From Lagopus muta (lineage: Eukaryota; Chordata; Aves; Galliformes; Phasianidae): DNA of 64,000 nt. Positions 11,309 to 23,233 of the stretch are shown here, in pieces. Within the stretch, counting starts at the first letter, position 1, and each line of letters opens with the position of its first letter. The position numbers were made by a program, and so were the translations under genes. The stretch lies in NCBI RefSeq assembly GCF_023343835.1, contig NC_064435.1:58053634-58117633 (forward strand), given 5' to 3'. Under the pieces are notes generated by a model. The model ran no database searches and was not told the origin of the DNA. It saw only the letters and a list, made by a program, of their open reading frames with translations.

Positions 11309-14300
11309 ATACACTCTAGGAGAGTGTTGTAGTAATGCTAGCTGAAAGAGCTGATTATCATGGTGTAATCTTTCTTGCCTTTTTTTTTTTTTTTCTGAAT
11401 AGAAATGATTTTTGAGGGCTTGTTTTCTTAAATCTGGAAATCAAAATTAGGGGAAGGCTAAACATTGCAAGAAAAATACTGCGTACAAATATGGTATCTC
11501 TGCTCCACTTCTGCTTGTAGATGAAATAAGGATGTTGGTTTTTGTATGGAAATGAAACTTAAGACATTAGGATATTGGCATGCTATACCCTTCCACGTTA
11601 CAGGCAAGGATTGCCAGTAAAGAGACGGGTAACAACAGTGTTGAGAGGCAGAACTAGCTATTTAAATGATTCATAAAATAGTAGCTGTGTGCTATCTTTG
11701 ATTAGTGTGATGAAGCATGCAGTGTTCAGCGTTTTGGAAGAATGCCCTTTTTCTCAAAGAAATAGCAAAGTTTACTCCATTGTTGTACAGCTTACACAGC
11801 TTTAGAAATACTGAGATCTGCTCATCACCAGGACAGATGATATAAACTGGAAACTTGACGTTTCAAGGGAAAAAACCACTTAGAATGGAAAACAGGAATA
11901 TTTGTGATTTGTCTGTGCAACACTGAATTTCCAAGAAGAAACATAAAAAATGGGAATCAAACTGATCAAGTTATTTTTGTGATAACTTATTTTAAAGTGG
12001 CATCAGCACCTCCCTTAGGGAATGGCCAAATTCAATGAGTCACTGAACTTAAAAATGCTGTGAATATGTTAATAAAATGTAATGTATTTTATAATTCCGT
12101 AAACATAGTCAAATCTTAAAGTTTCAACTCCAACTTTCTGAATCAATAAAACCCATGGAGGCCAATATTTATAGCTGCAGGTTGTAATTATACAGTGATA
12201 AATGTAAATTATTGGAAAAATGAACCTCAGCTGAAAAACTGCCAATGGCAAAAACTACTCGTGTGAAAATACCAGTGTAAGAATTTTTATTTTAGACCAC
12301 AATTTTCTGCAGTTCAGACTTAGGCCAAGGAAATACCTTCCTGAAAGGAGCACTCTTTGAGCCATCCTTAATGAGTTAGTACTGTATGTACTGACTATTA
12401 GTTTGCATAGTATTTCCTTCACATTTCATAAACCTTTGATTTTTGTTGCATTAAATTTCAGTTTTGATAGAAGAGTGAACTTAGGCCATGGCTATGTTTA
12501 CCTTCTACAATTTTTTATGAAGTTCATGAAAACCTGGATAAAATCAGAAAGTCTTTTATACATACACGGTATCAAAATTCAAATACATGTAATTAGAAGA
12601 GTTAGCTAAAACAATTTAAAAATAGTTGTTTTAAGGTAAACAAGCAAAAATATATTTTATTCAGTACACTTGGAAATAGCCATGATTTACTGTTCTGTTT
12701 TAGACTTTGTTCAGAGTGAATTTTTATGAAGGTATTATTGTAAATTAACATGTATTGGAGCTACCAACTTGTCCAGAACAGGAGAAGATAGTTGTATTTT
12801 TTTATTAGTAATGTAGCTGGTGCATAATTTTTACATCATATGTCAGGATCTCACACTATGAAAAAATGATATTTTCAGAAAGGACATACTACAGAATAAA
12901 GAATACTAAAGTGTTCTACTGTAGAAAGACTATTACAGTAAAATATTATTTGCTGGCAGTAGTAACCTATCAATCCAAGTTAAATCAGGTACATATTTAA
13001 TGCCACAAGACCCTTAAACGGGGTGCCTCTTGGCATTAAAATGTTTGGTTTTATAGGTGACATACAACCCACCACCTCCAGCAAAGTTTCATGCAATTAA
13101 AGTTCTCTGATATCACAATTAAGGAGGGAGTATATTAGGAAACAGGATAGTCTGAAGCCATTTATTTGCTTATTGAATGCATAAAAGTGACACAAATCCT
13201 TAGAGAGTGAAGTAGCAATGACACTGTGGGATTATCTGTGCCCTTGATTCTCCCTGTCAGTATCTACAGAGCTATTTCATTATCCTGCTTCAAGTTGCTT
13301 TAATACCTTCAATTGCAATAATGCTTACATTTAAAGCAAACTGAAAAATAAAAAAATAAAACAGGCCACAAAAAACACTCAGTCAGTCATGCCCTAAATA
13401 ATTACACCCACCCAAAGCACAACTATAGTTAAGCTCTTGGTGTACTGAGACAACTGCCAGGCAAACTGATGGACAGTATTTGTGACCTGTCTCTTTATAC
13501 TCCTTCCCATCTGCTTGTGTCCATCTGCTGTCTTGTCTAATATTTAAAGTCTTTGTAATAGTAACCAGCTTTTACTTTCATGTTGCAAAAAGCATTTAGT
13601 ACAAAGTTACTCTGGGTTCATCCTGACATTAAGAAACATTATTACAGCTAGTACACTTTTTTTTTTCTTACTTTCTTTTGACTACATCAGTTTCTCATGC
13701 TGTGGGATTGTAGTTCATGAAAATCTTTGAAGAATTCTGTGCTTCTACATTTTTAATGAAAATGCCTACCTCCTGCTGGTTTGGCACAAACAAAGGGCTC
13801 CAATACAATTTACTTTTCAGACAGATGGAAAAAAAAAAAACAAAACAACCAAGCAACATATTTTAACAATGAGCAAACACATTTAGTTCATGGCTGTTGG
13901 TTGGTTTCTGTTTTTCCTATAAAAAGGGAGAGGATTTACCTAAAATCACTGTTACCAAATCATATGTGTGCCTTTAAAAAAAAATAAATCAATAAACATA
14001 AGCAATAATAGATTCCTAGGATAAGTTTCTGCTGCTGTTCCATTGAAACTAAACTGCAAAAAAAAATTAAAGGACGCCTTTCAGAATCAGGCCTCTTCTG
14101 TTGCTCCTGGTGGCTGAACAAGCTGAGCAGCATCTCTTCCACCTCATCTTGTATCTTCCTCTGTATGTGCTGAATGCAGAGCATGGCACCAAAGCATTCT
14201 ACTCTTTTCATTTGAAAGCATCTTTTTGAGTGGAGGAAAAAGTGCTTCCAGTAGATATTCCACTCGCAAGAAGCTTGCTGAATGTCATCTTGTGCTTAGA

Positions 14301-14764
14301 TTCACTGAAACTGCCCACTCAAAGCAGTATGTGACTATGATCCTGAAGTCAGAACTGGGACCGATGTAATCAGCCCCCTTCTCTTAAGTTAATGAGCAAA
14401 TCTTCATTGATTTTGATGGGAGCTAAATCAGACCTTAAGCTCTTCAGGGAGAGGAATTGAATTTTCTGTCATGTGCAGCATCCAGTCCACTGTCAGGGAT
14501 TTAATTTAGGACAATGGTAGTAGTTATGAACTGGAAATCCTTTTATTAAGAGAATTTTTTGCAATAACCTCTGTCAGAAGGCTGCTGTTTAAGTGAAATA
14601 CTAGCTGAAAATGAAACATATCAAGCATAAACAAATACTTATAGATACTGTACATGTCTCATTCAGCACTGTTTATTAATTAAGTTTTTCTCCATTAAAA
14701 GAATAATACTTTCTAATTTCACAAAACACTACACTGGGAAAAAAAATTATTTTTGTGTGGTCAA

Positions 14765-14782
14765 TCTCTCTCTCTCTCTCTC
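14765..14782. repeat. (TC)9 microsatellite
   Basis: Nine perfect TC units, followed by two more C bases. It is a simple dinucleotide repeat. Confidence 0.95.
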
Positions 14783-15621
14783 CCACCATACATTAAATTT
14801 TAGATCAAAAAGAAAATAAGTATTTCAACTCCATCCAATAGTAGTGAGAATTACTGACACAGTGCACCTTTATCTCACGCCTGCGCTTGGAAAAAACTTC
14901 CTTTATGGTTGGATCTTGCAACTTCTCACTGTGGTAAGAAGTACTTTTCCCACAAATGCTCCCATTAAAAACAATGACATTAATTGCAACTTTTTACTAT
15001 ATGAGGCATCAGGATAGATGAAATTGCCTTTGTACATGGATCTGTCTTAGTAAGAGTCTCTTGTAAGTGCATGAACTGTTCAAGAAGTGTTGAACTAATA
15101 GGTCTGGGAGAGTGCTGCTGCCTGATTGCCTGATTATAAGACTATCTAATATAGCACTGCCACCTGCCTTTTTCTGCAGAAACTGTTGCAGTCATTCCAC
15201 TTGAAGGCTGTGAGTTATGTCCTTAGCTTCTAATGCCCAATTCAATGTCCAGCTTCCACTGAGACTGAAAATTAACTTTTCAGCTATAATGGCAGGCTTC
15301 AGATTGAACTACTCTGAAAAGAGATAAAAATAGTGTATCTTAGACTTTTCTGGGGCAAGTGATGAAAGATTTTCTTGTCATTTGACGTATTCTGGACTTT
15401 TTTTGTTATTAAGAAAAGGTGTAATTTACCTTCTGAAAAGCAGTCTCATCGATGAAAAGGTCCAAATGCCTTCCTTTATTTCTCCTGTCCTTAAAAGAAG
15501 AGAAATACACTGTAGATGAGAAATAAATGTAGATGATTCGGGAGACACAAGAGAAAAAAGGAATGTTTTGGTTTAGAAAAGAATTAATTTTAGAATTATT
15601 TATAGCCTTCAGAAAAATAAC

Positions 15622-15646
15622 TTTTTTTTTTTTTTTTTTCTTTTTA
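15622..15646. repeat. T-rich run
   Basis: A long T run with one C interruption. It accounts for the lysine run in the overlapping minus-strand frame, which is not a real gene. Confidence 0.8.
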
Positions 15647-16776
15647 AAAATAGTTTTTCCATTACAGAAACTGACAACATTTTCTAAGCCAGGGTTCTTT
15701 TGATGATTCAACTGCAAGGAAAACAATCAAATACCAGGCAGACAGATACTTTATTGCTAGCACTACCTCAATCAATTTCTGCTCCAGAAAAAGACATTTA
15801 GAAAGAAAGCAGTATGATGCCCCTCACAGAGTTAATGTGAAACTATTAGCACCTGACATGCCCATCGGCTGTTTTGATGCACAAAACTATTTTTACTGAT
15901 CATGAAACTGTTTACCCTCCCCCAAATCCACTGTAAAATTTGTTCTTTTTACAGAATAACACAAAAATTTAACAGTAAAGTTGTGTAAATATTGGCAATG
16001 CTTTTTGACTGCAATCAAAAAATGATACAGCAACAATTCTTTTTTTTTCCTTATTTCTCCATTTTTATTTTGAGATCTTATGAAAAAGTCTCTGGTTGAG
16101 GCTTCCTGTCACAAGTGTTTGGGATAAGTATCTCAAGTTGTCAAGAAAACTGAACAGAAATTCTCATACAATTATTCACTTTTGAGATAATGAACATATC
16201 AGATGAGACATCTTTCATGTAATAAAATAGTGGGCTCTTGTCAGAGCCCTGGCACAGAGGAAATTAACAAATCTAGCCATTGATCAAAACTTTCTTCATT
16301 AGTGGGAAGGCTCATGCGTATACATTGAATTACACAGCAGCAACAATAAAAAATTCAAATTTGCATTAAGCCACTTACATTGTAAGGAGCTTAATTCTTC
16401 CAGGTGTTGTGGTTCAAAGTAGGTGACTTATGCTGCTCTCAAAGAAAACCCCAAGGACTGTTTAGAAGACAGCATCATCACAATCCCTGGTATCGATTTT
16501 TCTTTCAGCTTCTTTCAGCATTGGTCTTAAAACCAATGTCTTCCTATTCTATGCAGTTTTTCAACATTGCTGGCTTTATTTCAGAGCCAATCTGCTACTT
16601 GCACTTTCAAAATACAATGCTGAATTACATCCATCCAGCATGGTTTTGATTTTACTCTTTATAATGCATTTTTCAATGTTTGTATTTAACCTGATCAAAA
16701 GTCATCATATTATTGTCATTATTAGAACAACTTAGCCTTACACCTCTCCTAATACACTATTATTTTAAGGGTTTTT

Positions 16777-16792
16777 TGTTTGTTTGTTTGTT
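16777..16792. repeat. (TGTT)4 microsatellite
   Basis: Four TGTT units follow a T run. It is a simple tetranucleotide repeat. Confidence 0.85.
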
Positions 16793-19712
16793 GATTTTTA
16801 AAAACAACAAAGCTTTGCTATCCTAAGACCATTGGTATGTACAATTGTATGCTTTGGAGTAGGAAGTCAGAGGGCAGTCACCAAAATGCATTATCAATCC
16901 AAGCAGGCCGTCAGCCTTCACCAACAAGGATATGCAGGTGTATTAGTTATGGTCTTAGTATACAAACTGATATAGAACATAACCTGTTGTGTATGTACAT
17001 TCCACACCAAAATATGACAAGCAGTCACTAAAGAAAGGTAAAAGGAATTTTACTCAAGGAAAGTACTGTCTGCTGGCTGGATATAAATAGGCTGCAACCC
17101 CTTGGCTAACAAAGCTGTATATACATATTGAAGGAGGGTAACAGTTCTGGTCCTCTTTAAGAAGAATAGTCTGATCATACTCCACATAAGACTGGATTAA
17201 TAGAAGTTTTAAAGGAAAAGAATAGGTCTGTCTGAATGTCCTTGAAGGGTTGGAGGAGAGGAGAGCTAACGTGGATGGGAAGGGGAGGAGGCTCAGTTGT
17301 AAGCACACCTGCAGGTGCACTGTGAAGGCATTTCACTGATAGAAGATGAATGAAGATGTAATCAGCAACGTTTCAGGTGGAAGCTGCTGAGAAGAAGGAA
17401 CTTGAGACATGAGGTAAAAACCCAAGCCCTGAACAATAACTTCTCAAAACAGACATAGTATTATGAAAATAAGGGAGAGGGACTTTTGTATAACCTTAAG
17501 TACAGCAGACAAAGTTTTACCTCATTTCTGCATGTACATCATTTTATAAGGATGTGTTACTGTGCTGGTTTTGATGTTATGAGTAAATACTTGGACTTGC
17601 ATTTTACATCAACAATATCATTTACACACTATATGTAAATTTACGTATTATATCAGCAATAATTGATCTTGAGCATGATTTAATGTAATTATGGAAAAGC
17701 ATCACATTGCTTACCTAAGAAAATCTATATACTGGGTTTCTTCAGTAAAATCCTTTCTCCTTAGTACATACATCCATAGTGAGAGGGTAACAGAAAACAC
17801 AGTGTTTCAGTCATGCAAGTTAGGTGGAGGACTAGTGCCATGGACATCAGTTAAATTTCAGATTTGCAAGGAAAACATCACATTATTGTTACTGGTTTTC
17901 ACATCGTTGAACTAATGTTTAAAAAAAAAAATAGAACAAAACCACACGCTCCACAAGCTGCTCAATGACTTTGGAGGGAAAACTGAATAGCAGATAAAGC
18001 ATAAATATTTCACGACCAAGTCTACAGCATCATCAACCAGTGCAGCAGACCATTTCCAAAAGCTTTGTAATGCATTGCCCTTGCTTCCTCCTGGTATCTT
18101 CTCCTTTTTAAGCTGTGGAATGATGTAAATCCCAGAGGCAGGAGACTTTCTGAAGTAAGAGATAAGAAGATCGCGTTTCGTTCAAAAAATGGGGAAATCT
18201 CTATATTCAGCTGTCATTTAAACTTTATATTTATGTATTTTCTCCATTTGATATTTATCCCATTCAGTATTTATCTATATTCCTGATTCTGTAATATCAT
18301 CAGAATCCATACTCTGGATCTGTACTTCTGTCCCCCTGGCCTTTACCTCTGTACTTGTTTGGAAGCACAGGCTTTAGTGTATGTCTTTGCGGCTATGAAA
18401 CAAAAAACAAGAAACTTTTTCCTTCTGTGTTCTCTATCATTTGCTAAAATGAAGTAATCATTAAGTTAATGTTTAGTCTCCAAGATTGTATCAGTTATTA
18501 TATTTTTAAATTACTGTTGCTTGCAAGAAACTGTCAGAATTATATTTGCCTGTTATAATGGCAGAGTCAAAGACCACAGTAATAACCATCATGCAAGATG
18601 AAAAATAGCCTCAGTGAACAAGACGAGATAAGAGACAACTGGAATTTATCTGTGACTGTGGCTAAAGAAAACTCACAACTTACTGAAACTAACTTGTCAT
18701 ACCTATTTTTGAATAAAGTTTGGGCACACATCTGAATTTGCAGTTAAACTCATCCAAACTGTACAAATCAAAGTCCTACACAAAATGTATTTGGGGGCAA
18801 AATTAAAACAACAAAACAACCCATGCTCATATTTTCTGTTTTATTAAACTACTGCTTTTTTCAATTCTTCCCTTGAGCTTGCTGATATCATCCCCAGATC
18901 TTGAAAAACTGTAGCGTTCTGTGCAGAAATGAACTTACAAATACAAAAATATAATGAATCAGATGACTCTTTATAATCAAATTTTCCCTGGAACACATGG
19001 TCAATGGCAAAGAGAAAGCATCATGCACTACATAATCCTTAACTACTGGCTGAGGGCTCAAATTAGGAGAAAGATACTATAGCACACAGTGGCTAAGCGG
19101 TAATGAAAAACATGCACAAACCTGTGTGGGCAGGGAACATGAGTCACTCTTCAGAAATACAGAAAAATTAATTCAGACAATTGCAAGATTTCCCATATGT
19201 CATTTGAAACTTTTGAAGGAACGAATTCTTAGGTAGAAATCCCTGCACAGCACTTAGCATAAGGTGCATATTGCTAAGTACTTTGTGTGAACAAAGATGA
19301 TGAAATCCAACAAGGTTCCCAGCTTAATTTTGAGTGCTGTGCAATGGGGGGCAGAGAAAAGATGCATTTCAGAATAAAGCAGTCAAAACCAAGGATCTTT
19401 GTTTTAGTACGTGGCTTGCTCATTTATGAAGATGAAGGAGTACAAGTCAGAGAGCTGCCATTAATAATAGAATAGCTCAGTTTATTCTTTCCCATTTATG
19501 AACTGGAAAACACAGTATAATGCATTTCTGAATGCTTATTATATGAAGAACTCTAGTATCCTAATTGTCATGGTTCTATGGTTTTTTTGACAACAGTTAT
19601 TAGAAAATGTTACATGTTTTTTCTTCAATATCTAATACCATTTTTACACGATTGTGAGTGAAAGGTAAAAATAAATGACAGACAAGGTCCGCTACAATTT
19701 TGCTTTTTTTTT

Positions 19713-19791
19713 AAGGAAAGAGAAGGGAGGGGAAGGGAGAAGATGGGAGGTAAGAACAGGGGAGGAAAATGGAGAAGAGAGGAAAAAGGAA
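19713..19791 (+). repeat. Polypurine tract
   Basis: About 79 bases of A and G with only four pyrimidine interruptions (near 19744, 19751, 19757 and 19770). It is rich in GGGAGG-like units. Such tracts can form triplex or other non-B DNA, but no function can be read from the sequence alone. Confidence 0.85.
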
Positions 19792-20616
19792 TTTATTTTC
19801 ACACAACATAAAATGTATACTGTTTACTATCTGGCACAAAATATTTTGTTCTAGTCTTCCAAAGAGATCAACAGGGAAAAAATGAATTGTAGGCTAATAA
19901 TAATTAGGTGGGTTTTTTTTTTAAATTATTTCTATGGTCAATATACTACTATTACTACATTCAGTGATATACAACTGTGGCAGGTTGATAAGGCTGTATC
20001 CAGCCCTTCTGGGTAAGATTTGGGAAAAAATTGGCACTCTGACGTTCTACTCTTAGATGTTTTCCCAACAAGTAGTTCTGAAGTATGTGGTGATTGTATC
20101 AGGAGTCAGGATCTGCTCTGGTGACTAATTAATTCCTCTTAGTTTTGAAAAACTGGTTCATCCTTCACATTTAGGATCATAGGAACAGTAAAATATTGGA
20201 AATCCATAAAATTACCTTATTAATTGCATTACAAGCAATACAGAATTGCATGTTATGGAATATGGAAGAGGCAGAGATAAAGAATGCTCAGCCAGGTTAC
20301 AGTGTCTTTTCTGTTGTAACCTATAATATAGAGCAACTGGTATGCAACCAAACACTGGAAACAGTCATGATTCAGTGGACTGCTATCACCTAGCAGGCTC
20401 TTCTGCATAATGGAAAGAGATGGCACCATTCTACTACATGCCTTAATGTCAACACTCTGCAACATTTGCATGGAAGCGTGTAAAACCATTTCCTCACTAA
20501 GGTTATTTATAGTTGAATATCTTCAGCAATTTAAATAGTTTCCTGGTTCATGTTTACACACACAGTATTTTTCTCTTCGTGGGAAAGAAGCTGAAACTAT
20601 CTATTTGTTTCTAACT

Positions 20617-20982
20617 GCAATGTCATGGTCCAATGTCACGAGGCACGAGCAGCCCTGGTGGTCCCTGACCATTCCCAGGGTTCTCTCATAGCCCAGACCC
20701 TCATATCAGTTCTGGGGAAGCCAGACTCTGCCCCAGCAAGGCTCCAGGAAGGGCCGGGCTCCAGATTCCTACAGCCAGGCCCTACTACAGACCCACATCC
20801 AGTCCGGGCTTTGACCTTATCTCAGGGAGATGCCCACTGCCTGGGGATGGGGCTATCCCTGTGCCCTGTCTGCAACTGTGGGTGGACTCTGCCTGCTAGG
20901 CCCTGCCCTGGTGGACCCAATGGGGAGCCCCCAATGATCTTGGCCCCCAAGATGCCTGGAAACCAGCAGGGAGGAAATAAAT
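20617..20982. other. Anonymous GC-rich, CpG-poor block
   Basis: About 365 bases of clearly higher GC than the surrounding DNA, with sharp edges and few CpG dinucleotides. It ends close to an AATAAATA sequence at its right side. A 119-codon plus-strand frame (20625-20984) runs through nearly all of it but resembles no protein I know and is Pro/Gly/Leu rich. It could be a decayed retroelement or LTR piece, a retrocopy, or an old GC-rich insertion whose CpGs have mutated. I do not recognise the family. Confidence 0.5.
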
Positions 20983-23162
20983 AGGCTACTGAAGAACTTT
21001 CAGGATAACTTGAGCTGCTATTGCTGAATAGAAGAAAGGGGATGCATTTTCTAAGACTCTTGGCTCAATATAAATACAGAAAATAGGTCAGTTTGAAACT
21101 CAGTTTTTCTCATCTGAAATGTATCCACAACAATTTAGACCTCCAGATTTATTCCTGTCCATTTTTTTTACACCTTATTTGCTTCAGGTAGGCAGGAATA
21201 TTGAAGGAGAAGGATGGAGAGAAAACACTAACTGTAATGGACAGCAGGTGAAGGAAAGATCCCAAGTGAGGCACTATTGCACAAAATGTTCTGCGCCTCC
21301 TGCCTCTAATAAGAAAAGCAAAATCCCTTTTGAATGCATGTAATTAAATGAACAACATCCAGGTACATCAGCTTTCCTTTCCTTAGATAAAATAATATTA
21401 CTCAGCAGAGGACATTTAATTCTTTCTCTAATGTTTTTTCAGTTAGCCAAGCACACTCCTGGTTCTCATTAATTATATGCCTCTCAGAATAGTTAGTGGT
21501 AGTCACAGTCACTCAGAGATGAGCAATATGAGAGCAGAATATTAATAACTGTGGAATATGCAGCTCTTGCCAAAGACCATTTAAATTAATGGATATAAGA
21601 AATGATTTAGTTTCTAATGAGAGTCAATGAATATGAGATTGAGTTTTAGCAACATCTGGACAGTAGTAAAAAACTGTCAATTGTTTCAGAACCTAAGAAG
21701 TAACTCTCCAAGGTGAAGAAAAATCCTGTAGGGAAACAATCTTAAATGTAGTTTAATGAATATTTTACAAACAGTTTAAAATTAAAAGTAAAACCAATAA
21801 AGCATTCTTGTCTTGAGATTACCAGTCAAAATACGATTAAAGAGAACCAAATATATTCTAGCGAAAATGAGCAAAGTGAATGTATGAAAAACTATGACTA
21901 TGCCAGAAGGAGCTTATGAACTAGAGAGGTAATAGAGAGGCAGAAAAGGAAGTATACAAGCAAGCAAACAAAAAGAGGTCAGTGGTATGCACAAGGATTT
22001 TCTGTGAGAAAGTTCCACAGTTCAAGAAGTATGCATCCTCATGCACATGAGTTTTTAATGCTTTAAAGAGGCAAATACTGTAGTACAGCTGTGAAGCCAA
22101 GAGCTGCAAAACTTTCTCACCAGCGTATGCATCAAGTTTAGAGGGCCACAAAATAAAGATAAGAAGATTTTCCTAAACTAAGGCAGTCACTATAAATGAA
22201 ATATTTCCATTTTTCAGTGTTTTGGTAATCCTATTACAAGAATATAGAAAGTAATACCATCTCACTTTCACTTTTGAATTGCACTGATGTCACTGGAGTC
22301 ATGACAATAATCTACAGTGATGAACATGTCAATATTTCTAAGGACGAGTATCAGCTATTAGTGTGGAACTTAATAGAAATTAAATTTATTCAAATGAGAG
22401 TGTGAAAAGTCTTCTAATGGAACGAATTCTGTTGATATCTTGAAGAACAGTTGTGTAAGATATTGCAGCAGAAACCAGATCCAGAAATCCTGACTGTCAT
22501 TTTCTAATACAGTAATTAATACATTGTTCTTTCCTTCTGATCCCATAATGAAACCCAGCTTCTCCCACCCGTACAGAAGGAGTATATTTATTACAACTTA
22601 ATGGCTAACAGAAGTTTCAGTCAGTACATTCATTATCCATAATGTCACTCATTCACCCAGAGCAGGAAACTACCAGAAAAGCAGCAAAAAGGAGAAGCCT
22701 CTGGGCAGAAGAATCCAGAGAAACATGTCTTTTATCCAACAGCTGATTTAGGCATGATTTATGAAGGCTGATCAGATAAAACATGTCACAGCTAATGCCC
22801 TAAAAGACAGTACTGTTTTGCTACAAATAATCCTTAACAATGTTTTGTGTCCACAATGCACTTTAGGGTGGCGGTACGTGCTCTCCCAGCCATCTATATT
22901 CCATTAGCAGCTGTAACTTCTACCTTGCTATGCATTTCTGTTCTCCTACCTCTCTGTGCCACCACCCTAAATAAGCATCTCTGCCATCTAGTGCTAGTGT
23001 GCCTTTTCTGGGCTTGGTCTTCCAGCCAACACCCACTGAAACCTTTCTCTTAAGGTTTAACTCTTTCTTTTATCAACTCTGACCCCTTTCTCTTATGATA
23101 TTTGTTTTTGTATGTGACAAAAGAGATGTCAGCTCTGTGAAACATTAAAATACTTTTTCATT
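20983..23162. other. AT-rich non-coding DNA, nothing recognised
   Basis: Only short random-looking frames. No CR1, RNA gene or splice-bounded exon is recognisable. Confidence 0.5.
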
Positions 23163-23233
23163 GGCGATAGGTGGACGGTTGGACTGGATGATCTTGTAGA
23201 TCTTTTCCCTCCTTGGTGATTCTATGATTCTAT
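23163..23233 (+). mobile_element. CR1 LINE 3'-end fragment
   Basis: This reads GGTGGACGGTTGGACTGGAT, then a GATCTTGTAGATCTTTTCC motif, then CCTTGGTGATTCTATGATTC, the CR1 3' terminus with two octamer repeats. It is severely 5'-truncated to about 70 bases. Confidence 0.9.

Larger units (their letters stand above)
10911..20611. other. AT-rich non-coding DNA without CR1
   Basis: Almost 10 kb without a recognisable gene, CR1 copy or RNA gene. Small features include a 14-base direct duplication near 11280-11308, a (TC)9 microsatellite at 14765-14782, a TGTT repeat near 16777-16792 and a polypurine tract at 19713-19791. Open frames are short and of random composition. Confidence 0.5.

Noticed and set aside
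15409..15726. 105-codon minus-strand frame with a lysine run
   Set aside because: The lysine run is a T-run artefact, and nothing else in it looks like a protein.
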